From Alistipes sp. (GTDB lineage Bacteria > Bacteroidota > Bacteroidia > Bacteroidales > Rikenellaceae): 64,000 nucleotides of DNA. Within the stretch, counting starts at the first letter, position 1; each line of letters opens with the position of its first letter. The stretch spans positions 16,002 through 80,001 of the forward strand of contig JAFVIB010000008.1 of NCBI GenBank assembly GCA_017474235.1. The letters are read 5' to 3'. Below the pieces are notes generated by a model. That model was not told where the DNA came from. It saw nothing but the letters and a program-made list of their open reading frames with translations, and did no database searches. The position numbers were made by a program, and so were the translations under genes. Below are positions 45,611 through 53,972 of the stretch, piece after piece.

Positions 45611-45964
45611 ATGGATGTTTCAGAGATTATATTCACAGCAATTATAGCTATTGCCGGCGTTACAAAGATTATAGACAGTGTAAAAGGCAAAAGCGAACAA
45701 ACACCTGAAATAGAGGGTAGTACACAAACTATGTCAAGTGATGGTTTATGTACTCACATTGAGGTTACACCTCCTGAAATTGCCAAACCGGTGCAGCAAC
45801 CTGTCCGCAAAGAGGTTAAGAAGGTAGCTACAATCACCCCTAAAAAGGCTAAAAACGGGGCTAAAATCAACTCGGATGATTCAGATGAGAATACATTCGA
45901 TCTCAGAAAAGCGGTCATATATTCAGAGATTTTAACCCCTAAATTCAAAGATGAAGAGTTTTAA
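45611..45964 (+). CDS. Hypothetical small membrane-anchored protein
   Basis: 117 residues. One N-terminal hydrophobic segment (residues 4-20, SEIIFTAIIAIAGVTKI), a low-complexity Lys/Pro/Ser-rich middle, and a C-terminal FDLRKAVIYSEILTPKFKDEEF motif that I recall as recurring in Bacteroidetes proteins of this sort. Function unknown. It follows the alarmone synthetase by 2 bp, so is cotranscribed. Confidence 0.75.
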   Translation: MDVSEIIFTAIIAIAGVTKIIDSVKGKSEQTPEIEGSTQTMSSDGLCTHIEVTPPEIAKPVQQPVRKEVKKVATITPKKAKNGAKINSDDSDENTFDLRKAVIYSEILTPKFKDEEF

Positions 45965-45981
45965 TCAATTATAAGACAATT

Positions 45982-46368
45982 ATGGCAACAATATTCTCAA
46001 GAATCATAGCAGGGGAGATTCCTTGCTATAAAGTGGCTGAAAACGACCGTTATTTCGCATTTTTGGACATAAATCCGCTTGCAAAGGGGCATACTCTTGT
46101 AGTTCCTAAGTGCGAAACAGACTATCTTTTCGATCTCGACGACGATACTTTAGCAGGCATGACCATTTTCGCCAAGCAGATTGCAGCCAAAATAAAGGAT
46201 TTTAGCGGATGTAAGAAGGTAGCAATGGTAGTTTTAGGTCTTGAAGTGCCACATGCACACATACATCTAATCCCAATGAACACCGAAAATGATGTGGATT
46301 TCCGCAAAGAAAAGCTCAAATTAACTCCAGAAGAGTTCTCTGAAATTGCATCACAACTCAACCGATAG
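45982..46368 (+). CDS. HIT family nucleotide hydrolase
   Basis: 128 residues. FSRIIAGEIPCYKVAENDRYFAFLDINPLAKGHTLVVPK at the start and the histidine triad VPHAHIHLIP (HxHxH, near residue 95-103) identify the HINT/Fhit-like family, which hydrolyses dinucleoside polyphosphates or aminoacyl-nucleotide phosphoramidates. Last gene of the recA operon; a terminator follows. Confidence 0.95.
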   Translation: MATIFSRIIAGEIPCYKVAENDRYFAFLDINPLAKGHTLVVPKCETDYLFDLDDDTLAGMTIFAKQIAAKIKDFSGCKKVAMVVLGLEVPHAHIHLIPMNTENDVDFRKEKLKLTPEEFSEIASQLNR

Positions 46369-46388
46369 GGGAGAGAGTGATAATTTGT

Positions 46389-46419
46389 AAAACCCTTATA
46401 TCCAATGATATAGGGGTTT
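46389..46419 (+). terminator. Terminator of the recA-HIT operon
   Basis: AAACCCTTATATC (46390-46402) pairs with GATATAGGGGTTT (46407-46419, one G-T pair), then ATTATTT. Confidence 0.75.
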
Positions 46420-46535
46420 ATTATTTGTTATTAACAATCAATATTTAACATAATATATCAAAATCTACGAAAAAGATGGCAAAAGGGGAGTAATCCTCTT
46501 CGGAATATCTCAAAATTTGTCAAAATTTCACTATT

Positions 46536-47013
46536 TTACAGTTGTAATTTACAAATGTAACACGAATCAAAGTGAGATATGTTTACTTTTGTAAATTTAG
46601 CACTCTTTGACAACTGTTAATAACTCAATTTTGAATACATCTGTAATTATTTTGAAGCTGTAAAAATTATCAATATTTCCGCTGTGATAATCGTGTTCAA
46701 ATGTTGTATTTTTAATCGTTTATTGCTGGTAATCAGCAATTTACATCTTTTATTGCAAATGGTTTTTAACTGTTTTGCAGGTGCCGGAGCTATAATTTGG
46801 TAATTGCGATTATTGAGGTTCAAAAGTGGGTTTTAGATACTAATTATCAGCTATTTATAGGTTGAAATCTCTGTTTTGCTTTAATTAAAACCGATTTCAA
46901 AATTTAACAAATAATCTATTGTTCACAATTGTAAACAATGTTAATAACTGTTAATAGTTATTAATTTTGGCAAAATCGTTGTTAGATTTGTAAATTTTGT
47001 TTACCTTTGTAAA
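46536..47013. promoter_or_regulatory. Palindrome-rich AT-rich control region of the XRE gene
   Basis: Two adjacent perfect 12-bp palindromes TTACA-N2-TGTAA (46536-46547 and 46549-46560). TTTAC-N4-GTAAA occurs at 46582-46595 and again at 47000-47013, both overlapping TAnnTTTG boxes (TACTTTTG 46584-46591; TACCTTTG 47002-47009). A 20-bp imperfect palindrome covers 46919-46938. The region 46420-47000 has no ORF of note. These look like operators for the downstream HTH protein (inference). Confidence 0.5.
46978..47009 (+). promoter_or_regulatory. Promoter of the XRE gene
   Basis: GTTG (46978-46981), 20 bp, TACCTTTG (47002-47009); ATG at 47024. Confidence 0.6.
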
Positions 47014-47023
47014 AATTGACAAA

Positions 47024-47458
47024 ATGAGGGAAAAATTAGCTATTTTGATGGAAGATACCGGACTTAGGGTCGGAGAGCTGGCTGCAAAGTTAGATGTGAA
47101 GGCTCCGGTAATTTCGCACATACTCAGTGGGCGAAACCAACCAAGTTTTGCGCTCACCTCAAAAATCATCTCCACCTTCAGGCAGTACAACCCTTACTGG
47201 TGGCTCGGCTCCTCGGAGATAAAGTTGGTGTCATCCTCTACCACCCCATCGATGGCGAATGAAAATTTATCATCGAGCCAAATAGAGAGTCCGGAGAAAA
47301 ATTTTCCAAATTTAAAAAATGGGTCGAGCTCTTTGGCTGACAACTCAGAGTTCACAGAGAGTCTGCCGATTCTTACCGAGAAGGCAAAGTCTGAAGTTGA
47401 GCGCGTGATTGTAATCTATAGCGACCAAAGTTTCGAAACTTTCACTCCTCGCAAATAA
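47024..47458 (+). CDS. XRE-family helix-turn-helix regulator
   Basis: 144 residues from ATG 47024 (an upstream in-frame start lies inside the promoter). HTH at residues 1-60: REKLAILMEDTGLRVGELAAKLDVKAPVISHILSGRNQPSFALTSKIISTF, then YNPYWWLGSSE, a serine-rich spacer (about residues 70-115) and a C-terminal VERVIVIYSDQSFETFTPRK motif typical of Bacteroidetes regulators of this class. Likely binds the palindromes upstream and controls itself; other targets unknown. Confidence 0.82.
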   Translation: MREKLAILMEDTGLRVGELAAKLDVKAPVISHILSGRNQPSFALTSKIISTFRQYNPYWWLGSSEIKLVSSSTTPSMANENLSSSQIESPEKNFPNLKNGSSSLADNSEFTESLPILTEKAKSEVERVIVIYSDQSFETFTPRK

Positions 47459-47485
47459 ATTCACATTTTGACCTTTATAGAGCCA

Positions 47486-47512
47486 AAAATCCCGACCAAC
47501 AATCGGGATTTT
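47486..47512 (+). terminator. Terminator of the XRE gene
   Basis: AAAATCCCGA (47486-47495) pairs with TCGGGATTTT (47503-47512), followed by CTGTTTTA. Confidence 0.85.
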
Positions 47513-47660
47513 CTGTTTTATTCAATTCTCAGAGGGTTAAAGCAATTGCAAAATAATGGTTATCTTACAATATATCAATATCTTACACGATTTTTACCCG
47601 ATATTTGCAATATCCCCTACCAGAAGAGTGATTTTAGAATTTTGATGTAATATGTACATT

Positions 47661-47759
47661 ATGTTAAATATTCACAAGCTATCTACATTGACATCTATTA
47701 TTTTATCCATTTTGTTAATTTTATTATGGAAAAGAGTTGCAGAAATTTCTAATAAATAA
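47661..47759 (+). CDS. Tiny membrane peptide 1 (32 residues)
   Basis: ATG 47661 to TAA 47759. A polar start (MLNIHKLSTLTS) is followed by a hydrophobic IILSILLILLW and then a charged end KRVAEISNK, the pattern of a single-pass peptide with a basic C-terminal flank. No homology recognised. First of three such ORFs in 450 bp between the XRE gene and znuA. Confidence 0.45.
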   Translation: MLNIHKLSTLTSIILSILLILLWKRVAEISNK

Positions 47760-47779
47760 TTTGTTTTAAAAAAAATGTT

Positions 47780-47787
47780 TACCTTTG
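47780..47787 (+). promoter_or_regulatory. -7 box just before tiny peptide 2
   Basis: TACCTTTG ends four bases before ATG 47792; TTTG lies at 47760-47763 but only 16 bp away. If used, the mRNA is almost leaderless. Confidence 0.5.
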
Positions 47788-47791
47788 TGCT

Positions 47792-47902
47792 ATGATTGCT
47801 ACACTTCTCTATATTTTGCTTATGTTTAGTGTTATGGTAGGTCTTTGTTGGCTACTTACACTCCCTTTGAGAATGTTCAGAGATTGGTTGGATCGTCATT
47901 AG
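47792..47902 (+). CDS. Tiny membrane peptide 2 (36 residues)
   Basis: ATG 47792 to TAG 47902. MIATLLYILLMFSVMVGLCW plus LLTLP is a single hydrophobic helix, followed by LRMFRDWLDRH. A perfect -7 box sits directly in front, which supports expression. Size and shape fit small regulatory membrane proteins or hydrophobic type I toxins; I see no antisense promoter to support the latter. Confidence 0.55.
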   Translation: MIATLLYILLMFSVMVGLCWLLTLPLRMFRDWLDRH

Positions 47903-48028
47903 CACTTTAACATAGTGTTGTTATATATCTTATAAGTGTTTAGGATACTTATAGGTTTCGATAATTTTATTGGATTTACCCCTTTAACTGTTAATTCTGT
48001 TTTTTATAAAAAGTATTACTTGTACGCT

Positions 48029-48115
48029 ATGGATCATTTGATAATGCTGTTTTCTATTTTGTTTGTGCTGTACTTTATGGTCAAAGTATGGCATAATATT
48101 ATCAATCGTGATTAG
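48029..48115 (+). CDS. Tiny membrane peptide 3 (28 residues)
   Basis: ATG 48029 to TAG 48115. Residues 3-18 (HLIMLFSILFVLYFMV) are hydrophobic, followed by KVWHNIINRD. Same plan as peptide 2 (hydrophobic helix, Trp, then N/D-R-H/D end). An inverted repeat, ATAAGT against ACTTAT (47931-47953), lies between the two. No clear promoter of its own. Confidence 0.45.
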   Translation: MDHLIMLFSILFVLYFMVKVWHNIINRD

Positions 48116-48217
48116 CTCTTTGACATACTGCGTCTCATTCTTGCTGAGGTAGATTAATTTGTAAATATACAATCAAAAAATATTGGTTATATATCTTATG
48201 TTAAAGAGATACAACCT

Positions 48218-48249
48218 ATTGGCGTTTTAGTAAATTTGCACTACCTTTG
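48218..48249 (+). promoter_or_regulatory. Promoter of znuA-znuC
   Basis: ATTG (48218-48221), 20 bp, TACCTTTG (48242-48249); ATG at 48267. No convincing Zur-type palindrome was seen. Confidence 0.6.
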
Positions 48250-48266
48250 TAGAAAGATTTTACTGT

Positions 48267-49115
48267 ATGAAAAAGTTCCTATACCTATTTATATATATAG
48301 CACTCGCTATAAGCTGCGCAAGCGACAAAAAAGTCAATTCAAATACAATCTATGTCTCCATAGCTCCAATAAAACCATTGGTTGAGGGGATTGTTGGCGA
48401 TGATTTTACTGTTGAGGTACTCGTTCCGGCTGGAGCATCTCCTGAGACATTCGAGCCGACGCCAAAACAGTTTGTCGAGCTGAACAACGCACGGCTTATC
48501 CTCGGAACAGGACTTTTGGAGTTTGAACAACAGCTTCTTTCACGCGTACATGACCAAAGTAAAGTCATAGATTTAAGTCACGGAATTAACACAATATCAG
48601 GCAGTTGCAGCCATGCGCATCATCACGCGCATTGTCATCACGGCATAGATCCGCATATATGGTGTTCGCCAAAAACTCTCGCCATAATGGCAAACAATAT
48701 CCACAGTGCAGTTGTTGCAGCAATGCCCGACTCTACACACTACACAACTCGCTACAATGCGCTTTGCGAGAGGCTTACATCGCTCGATAAAGATGTCGAA
48801 AAGATGTGCAGCAACAGCACTCTACCCTACTTTATAATCTACCATCCGGCATTGACCTACTTGGCTCGTGACTACGGTTTAGAGCAGGTTGCCATTGAGG
48901 ATGAAGGCAAGGAGGCAAGCGCAAAACGCATTGCTCAAATCATATCTCAAGCCCGCAAAGATGGTATAAAGAGGGTATTTTACCAGAGTGAGTTTCCGGA
49001 ATCAAGCGTCAGCGTAATTTGCGAGGATATTGGAGCTAATGCAGTAGAAATCAACCCTTTAAGTGAAGATATATTTACAAATATCCGCAATATTGTCAGC
49101 CTTATAACAGAGTAG
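48267..49115 (+). CDS. znuA: Zinc/manganese ABC transporter substrate-binding lipoprotein
   Basis: 282 residues. Lipobox AISC (Cys ~17). Cluster A-1 fold: VSIAPIKPLVEGIVGDDFTVEVLVPAGASPETFEPTPKQ with a metal-ligand His position replaced by PET at this site, then a histidine-rich loop CSHAHHHAHCHHGIDPHIWCSP (residues ~113-133), FIIYHPALTYLARDYGL, and SEFPESSVSVICEDIG. The His loop argues for zinc. ATG of the ATPase gene is one base after the stop. Confidence 0.88.
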   Translation: MKKFLYLFIYIALAISCASDKKVNSNTIYVSIAPIKPLVEGIVGDDFTVEVLVPAGASPETFEPTPKQFVELNNARLILGTGLLEFEQQLLSRVHDQSKVIDLSHGINTISGSCSHAHHHAHCHHGIDPHIWCSPKTLAIMANNIHSAVVAAMPDSTHYTTRYNALCERLTSLDKDVEKMCSNSTLPYFIIYHPALTYLARDYGLEQVAIEDEGKEASAKRIAQIISQARKDGIKRVFYQSEFPESSVSVICEDIGANAVEINPLSEDIFTNIRNIVSLITE

Positions 49116-49116
49116 T

Positions 49117-49812
49117 ATGAGCATTGTAAGTCTAAAAAATGTCACTGTAAAATACGGCAGTTATACAGCTATCGAGAGTGCCAATCTTGAGATTTTCGAG
49201 GGCGATTTTATAGGCATTATCGGTCCTAACGGGGGTGGTAAAACAACCCTTATCAAGACGATTCTCGGCAGTGTTCCATATAGCGGAGAGATTACTCTAT
49301 CCCCTACCCTATTTGACAACGGCAGGCGACTTATAGGATATTTACCACAACAGACAACTTTCGACAGACAATTCCCTATATCCGTTATAGAGGTTGTCCT
49401 TTCGGGTCTCCAAAGTCAAAAAGGTTTTAGTAGAAGATACAAAACAGCAGAGCGTAATAAAGCGCTACAACTACTTGATAATATGGGTATTAGTTCTATT
49501 GCTGACAGGCAAATTGGAGAGATTTCCGGAGGACAGATGCAACGCGTACTGCTCTGTCGTGCGATTATTGCCGAGCCAAAACTGCTAATACTTGATGAGC
49601 CGACAAACTTTGTAGATAAGCGTTTTGAAAGCGAACTTTACGACATTTTAAGAGAACTCAACAAGCAGATGACAATTGTCATGGTGTCGCACGATGTGCA
49701 TAACATTTCAAGTGCTGTAAAGAGCATTGCCTGTGTAAATCGGACAATTCACAGACACAACACTAATACCCTGAGCAGCAAAGAGTTAAATGATTACTGT
49801 TTTGTCCAATAG
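49117..49812 (+). CDS. znuC: Metal ABC transporter ATP-binding protein
   Basis: 231 residues. Walker A GPNGGGKTTLIKTILG (near residues 37-52), signature ISGGQMQRVLLCRAI, Walker B LLILDEPTNFVDK, and switch His in MVSHDVHNIS. Energises uptake with ZnuA. The expected membrane permease (ZnuB) is not next to it: the next gene is purA with its own promoter. Confidence 0.88.
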   Translation: MSIVSLKNVTVKYGSYTAIESANLEIFEGDFIGIIGPNGGGKTTLIKTILGSVPYSGEITLSPTLFDNGRRLIGYLPQQTTFDRQFPISVIEVVLSGLQSQKGFSRRYKTAERNKALQLLDNMGISSIADRQIGEISGGQMQRVLLCRAIIAEPKLLILDEPTNFVDKRFESELYDILRELNKQMTIVMVSHDVHNISSAVKSIACVNRTIHRHNTNTLSSKELNDYCFVQ

Positions 49813-49898
49813 CCTTTTGAGCCAAATAGAGCAAACAAGGCTATGCAGGATAAAATCGCCTCTTGTCAATAGATTGTTAAAAAAAATACACCCTATAT

Positions 49899-49929
49899 TT
49901 TGATGTTCACGAAAAGTGATGTACCTTTA
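49899..49929 (+). promoter_or_regulatory. purA promoter
   Basis: TTTG (49899-49902), 19 bp, TACCTTTA (49922-49929), one mismatch to consensus; leader about 30 nt. Confidence 0.6.
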
Positions 49930-49964
49930 CGGTCAGAAAAAAAGAATACAAAATATATCGATAT

Positions 49965-51230
49965 ATGAAGAAAGTTGATGTAGTACTCGGTCTTCAGTGG
50001 GGAGACGAGGGTAAAGGAAAGGTTGTTGATGTTTTGACACCTAACTATGATGTAATTGCGCGTTTTCAGGGCGGTCCAAATGCAGGTCACTCACTCCACT
50101 TTGGAGGCGAGAAGTTTGTCTTGCACACAGTCCCTTCAGGTATCTTCCGCGATGGCTCGATGAATATCATCGGTAATGGCGTGGTAATTGACCCTGTGAT
50201 TCTTGCAGAGGAGATTTCTCAGATTGAGGCTACCGGTATAGATGTTGTTTCAAGAATGAAAATCTCTAAGCGCGCCCACCTTATTCTGCCTACACACCGT
50301 GCTTTGGATGCAGCATCTGAGGCAGCAAAGGGCAAGACCAAGATTGGTTCGACTCTTAAGGGCATCGGTCCTGCATATATGGACAAGACTGGTCGTAATG
50401 GTCTGCGCGTAGGCGACATTCTTCTTCCGGACTTTATGGAGCGTTATCAGGCTCTCAAAGAGAAGCACTTCTTCCAGTTGCGTCAGTATGATTATCAGGT
50501 AGATACAACTGCATACGAGCAGGAGTGGTTCCGTGGTATTGAGTCTCTGAAGCGTTTTGAGTTTGTAGATAGCGAGATGGTTGTAAACAACTATCTTAAG
50601 CAGGATACGGCAATTCTTGCCGAGGGTGCTCAGGGCTCTCTGCTCGATATTGATTTCGGAACATACCCTTATGTAACATCATCAAACACCCTCTGCGCAG
50701 GTGTCTGCACAGGTCTTGGTGTTGCTCCTACACGCATTGGCGAGGTTTACGGAATCTTCAAGGCATACTGCACCCGCGTAGGTAGCGGTCCATTCCCAAC
50801 AGAGCTCTTTGATGCAACAGGCGAGACTCTTCGTCAGGTTGGCAACGAGTTTGGTGCAACTACAGGTCGCCCTCGTCGTTGCGGTTGGCTTGACCTTGTT
50901 GCTCTTAAGTACGCTGTGATGATGAATGGCGTTACTGCACTTATTATGATGAAGTCAGACATTCTCAACGACTTTGATATTATCAAGGTTGCTGTTGGCT
51001 ATGAGGTTAATGGTCAGAAGGTTGACTACTTCCCATACGAGGCTGACGAGAACATCACTCCGATTTACCGCGAGTTTGAGGGTTGGAATTGCGACATCTG
51101 CAATGTACGCGACTTCGAGCAGTTCCCGCAGCAGTTTAAGGACTATGTAGCCTTTATTGAGGCTGAGTGCGGTGTTCCGGTAAAGATTATCTCTGTTGGT
51201 CCGGACCGCGAGGAGACAATCGTAAGATAA
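49965..51230 (+). CDS. purA: Adenylosuccinate synthetase
   Basis: 421 residues. Joins IMP and aspartate with GTP on the way to AMP. P-loop GLQWGDEGKGKVVDVL with catalytic Asp and Lys, GGPNAGHS, GSTLKGIGPAYMDK, AEGAQGSLLDIDFGTYPYVTSSN, GVAPTRIGEVYGIFKAYCTRVGSGPFPTE and TGRPRRCGWLDLV are all present. A terminator separates it from purT. Confidence 0.97.
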   Translation: MKKVDVVLGLQWGDEGKGKVVDVLTPNYDVIARFQGGPNAGHSLHFGGEKFVLHTVPSGIFRDGSMNIIGNGVVIDPVILAEEISQIEATGIDVVSRMKISKRAHLILPTHRALDAASEAAKGKTKIGSTLKGIGPAYMDKTGRNGLRVGDILLPDFMERYQALKEKHFFQLRQYDYQVDTTAYEQEWFRGIESLKRFEFVDSEMVVNNYLKQDTAILAEGAQGSLLDIDFGTYPYVTSSNTLCAGVCTGLGVAPTRIGEVYGIFKAYCTRVGSGPFPTELFDATGETLRQVGNEFGATTGRPRRCGWLDLVALKYAVMMNGVTALIMMKSDILNDFDIIKVAVGYEVNGQKVDYFPYEADENITPIYREFEGWNCDICNVRDFEQFPQQFKDYVAFIEAECGVPVKIISVGPDREETIVR

Positions 51231-51251
51231 CATTATCAGAAATTATAACCA

Positions 51252-51284
51252 AACCGACTGAGGAACACTTCTCGGTCGGTTTTG
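51252..51284 (+). terminator. Terminator between purA and purT
   Basis: AACCGACTGAG (51252-51262) pairs with CTCGGTCGGTT (51271-51281, one wobble), then TTT. Confidence 0.7.
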
Positions 51285-51303
51285 ATACAAATATATTGAC
51301 ACT

Positions 51304-52494
51304 ATGATAGAGATTGGTACGCCGATGACATCTGTCGGCAAGAAGGCTTTACTTTGTGGCTCAGGCGAGCTTGGCAAAGAGGTGGCTATTGAGTTACAAA
51401 GATATGGTATCGAGGTCATTGCTTGCGACCGCTACCCTAACGCTCCTGCTATGCAGGTAGCCAATAAGAGTTATGTCTTCTCAATGCTTGATGGCGAGCG
51501 ACTTAGAGAGGTCATCGAGGCTGAGAAGCCGGACTATATTATCCCCGAGGTTGAGGCTATTGCGACCCCTACCCTTGTGGAGCTTGAGAAGGAGGGTTAT
51601 AGCGTAACTCCAACAGCAAAGGCAGCCCTGCTGACTATGAATCGCGAGGGCATCCGCCGCTTGGCAGCCGAGGAGTTGGGTCTGCCGACATCTTTCTACC
51701 GTTTTGCCGAGAGCCACGATGAGTTTACCAAAGCTGTTGCAGAGGTGGGTATTCCTTGCGTGGTAAAGCCAATTATGAGCTCTTCGGGTCACGGTCAGAG
51801 TACCGTAAAGTGTGAGGAAGATATTGAGCGTGCTTGGACTATCGCTCAGGAGGGTGGTAGAGCCGGTGCAGGTCGAGTTATTGTAGAGCGATTTGTAGAT
51901 TTTGATTATGAGATTACAATGCTCACAGTTCGCCACAGCGCAGGTACGACAATCCTTGAGCCTATCGGACACCATCAGGTAGATGGTGACTATCGCGAGT
52001 CGTGGCAGCCACAGCCTATGAGCGAGACAGCAAAGGCTCGCGCAAAGGAGATTGCACACAAAATTACAGGCGCACTTGGTGGCTACGGCATCTTCGGTGT
52101 CGAGATGTTTATCAAGGGCGATGAGGTTATCTTCAGCGAGGTATCTCCGCGTCCACATGATACCGGTATGGTCACGATGATTTCTCAGGATTTGAGCGAG
52201 TTTGCACTCCACGCACGCGCAGTGCTTGGTCTGCCAATTCCGAGTGTCAGATTCTTTGGTGCAAGCGCAAGTAAGGCAATTGTAGTTGAGGGCGATAGCG
52301 ATAAGGTTGTCTTTGAGAATTTAGACGCTGTACTTGCAGAGGAGGGTGTACAGATTCGCCTCTTCGGAAAGCCTGAAGTTGTTGGTCATCGCCGCTTTGG
52401 AGTCATCCTTGCAACTGATGAAACAGTTGAAAAGGCACTTGAAAAGGCAGAACGCGCCTATGCAAAGTTAAAATATCGTGTTTTACCGCGATAA
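51304..52494 (+). CDS. purT: Formate-dependent phosphoribosylglycinamide formyltransferase
   Basis: 396 residues, ATP-grasp enzyme that formylates GAR with formate and ATP instead of formyl-folate (PurN route). [20 protein letters not shown] at the N terminus, [33 protein letters not shown]-grasp loop, [20 protein letters not shown], and [18 protein letters not shown] near residue 280. Purine step three; it sits between purA and the pyrimidine operon. Confidence 0.97.
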   Translation: MIEIGTPMTSVGKKALLCGSGELGKEVAIELQRYGIEVIACDRYPNAPAMQVANKSYVFSMLDGERLREVIEAEKPDYIIPEVEAIATPTLVELEKEGYSVTPTAKAALLTMNREGIRRLAAEELGLPTSFYRFAESHDEFTKAVAEVGIPCVVKPIMSSSGHGQSTVKCEEDIERAWTIAQEGGRAGAGRVIVERFVDFDYEITMLTVRHSAGTTILEPIGHHQVDGDYRESWQPQPMSETAKARAKEIAHKITGALGGYGIFGVEMFIKGDEVIFSEVSPRPHDTGMVTMISQDLSEFALHARAVLGLPIPSVRFFGASASKAIVVEGDSDKVVFENLDAVLAEEGVQIRLFGKPEVVGHRRFGVILATDETVEKALEKAERAYAKLKYRVLPR

Positions 52495-52508
52495 AGTGTT
52501 AAAAACAC

Positions 52509-52539
52509 TTTGATAATTGACTATTTTTTACTAATTTTG
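52509..52539 (+). promoter_or_regulatory. Promoter of the pyrimidine operon
   Basis: TTTG (52509-52512), 19 bp, TAATTTTG (52532-52539). Predicted start near 52545, leaving a leader of about 138 nt before pyrC. Confidence 0.7.
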
Positions 52540-52564
52540 CACCCAATATGAGAGTAGGAAATCT

Positions 52565-52645
52565 ATGACACAGTTGCATAACATATTGTCAGGAGGTAAG
52601 CCTCAGCAGTGGGGTCATATGGTTTCTGTTTCCAATTTTGTTTAA
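52565..52645 (+). CDS. 26-residue leader peptide of the pyr operon (pyrL-like)
   Basis: ATG 52565 to TAA 52643-52645, encoding MTQLHNILSGGKPQQWGHM then VSVSNFV. The last codons come from a U-rich stretch (52622-52648, with TTTC, GTTT, TTTTG, GTTTAATT). The stop is five bases from the terminator hairpin, so a ribosome at the stop would cover its 5' arm. The arrangement is that of the E. coli pyrBI leader. Confidence 0.6.
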   Translation: MTQLHNILSGGKPQQWGHMVSVSNFV

Positions 52646-52650
52646 TTATC

Positions 52651-52677
52651 GGGCGACCTGCGGGTCGCCTGTTTTTT
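52651..52677 (+). terminator. Attenuator hairpin just before pyrC
   Basis: GGCGACC (52652-52658) pairs with GGTCGCC (52663-52669), then a TGTTTTTT run (52670-52677). It lies inside the operon leader, six bases before the pyrC ATG, so it acts on operon read-through rather than ending a gene. Confidence 0.8.
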
Positions 52678-52682
52678 GTCAT

Positions 52683-53948
52683 ATGAGTAAGATTTTAATT
52701 AAGGGAGGTACTGTAGTAGCCCGTGGCAGTAGTTATCAAGCAGATGTATTGGTATCTGACGGCATTATCGCCAATATCGCCTCAACCATTGATGCTGAGG
52801 CAGATACAGAGGTTTTTGATGCTTCAGGTGCTATCGTCACATACGGTTTAGCTGATGTTCATACACATATGCGCGAACCGGGTTTCTCAGAGAAGGAGAC
52901 CTTCGCAACAGGCACAGCAGCAGCAGCTCACGGTGGCGTGACTACTATACTCACTATGCCAAATCTCAACCCTGCGCCCGATAGTGTTGAGGGTATTACT
53001 GTTCAGCAGCAGATGATTGACAAGGGGGCTATTGTTGAGGTGCGCCCTATGGCTACCATAACCAAAAATCGTGAGGGTGTTGAGATTGCCGACATCGAGG
53101 CTCTTGCTCCGCTATGTGTTGCCTATTCTGATGATGGCTGCGGAGTTCAGAATGTAGAGGTTATGGAGGCTGCCATGAAGCGCATTGCAGCTGTAGATGG
53201 TATTATCGCTGCGCACTGCGAGGATGAGAGTCTGCTTAACGGTGGTTATATCCACGCCGGCGACTATGCTGCAATCCACGGTCACAAGGGCATCTGCACA
53301 CAGAGCGAGTATCTGCCGTTTGTGCGCGATATGGAGCTTGTTGCAAGAACAGGTTGCCGTTACCACTTCTGTCATATGTCTGCGGCGGGTAGTGTTAAGG
53401 CTCTGCGCAATGCAAAGAGCCTTGGGCTTAAAGTTTCAGGCGAGACTTGCCCTCACTACCTCACTATGACCGATATGGATATTGAGGAGGATGGTCGCTT
53501 TAAGATGAATCCGCCTATCCGTGGCGAGGCAGACCGTGCAGCACTTATCGAGGGTATTCTTGATGGCACTATCGAGGTTATCTCAACCGACCACGCACCA
53601 CACACAGCCGAGCAGAAGAGTAAGGGTCTATCTGGCAGCGCAATGGGTGTTGTAGGTCTTGAGACCTCTTTTGCCGTGGTCTATACACACCTTGTCCGCA
53701 CAGGAGTTATCACTATCGAGCACGCTATTGCGCTGATGAGCGAAAACCCTCGCAGAATCTTCGGTTTGGGCGGAGCTATGGCAATAGGTCAGCGTGCCGA
53801 TATTGCAGTCTTTGACACCACTACCCCATTTACGGTTGATAGCAGCAAGTTCCTTTCAAAGGGTAAGGCTACACCATTTGAGGGTTGGGAGTTGTTTGGT
53901 CGTTGCCGACTGACACTCTTTGGTGGCAAAGCAGTTTGGAGAGAGTAA
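52683..53948 (+). CDS. pyrC: Dihydroorotase (type I)
   Basis: 421 residues from ATG 52683; the longer in-frame start at 52638 overlaps the attenuator. Cyclises carbamoyl-aspartate to dihydroorotate. Metal motif DVHTHMREPGFSEKE (near residue 59-73), AAHCEDESLL, FCHMSAAGSVKALR, GETCPHYLTMTD and ISTDHAPHTAEQKSKG with the catalytic Asp. First gene of the UMP operon. Confidence 0.95.
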   Translation: MSKILIKGGTVVARGSSYQADVLVSDGIIANIASTIDAEADTEVFDASGAIVTYGLADVHTHMREPGFSEKETFATGTAAAAHGGVTTILTMPNLNPAPDSVEGITVQQQMIDKGAIVEVRPMATITKNREGVEIADIEALAPLCVAYSDDGCGVQNVEVMEAAMKRIAAVDGIIAAHCEDESLLNGGYIHAGDYAAIHGHKGICTQSEYLPFVRDMELVARTGCRYHFCHMSAAGSVKALRNAKSLGLKVSGETCPHYLTMTDMDIEEDGRFKMNPPIRGEADRAALIEGILDGTIEVISTDHAPHTAEQKSKGLSGSAMGVVGLETSFAVVYTHLVRTGVITIEHAIALMSENPRRIFGLGGAMAIGQRADIAVFDTTTPFTVDSSKFLSKGKATPFEGWELFGRCRLTLFGGKAVWRE

Positions 53949-53972
53949 GAGTAAATAATATATAATTTGACT

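Noticed and set aside
46420-47000. Possible oriC or phage attachment region because it is long and AT-rich
   Set aside because: No DnaA boxes, no integrase, no tRNA; the palindromes are better read as operators.
47468-47650. 60-codon ORF after the XRE gene
   Set aside because: It begins inside the XRE terminator hairpin, has no promoter and no family features; treated as chance.
47661-48115. Type I toxin-antitoxin module
   Set aside because: Peptides have toxin-like size, but I found no minus-strand TAnnTTTG promoter for an antisense RNA.
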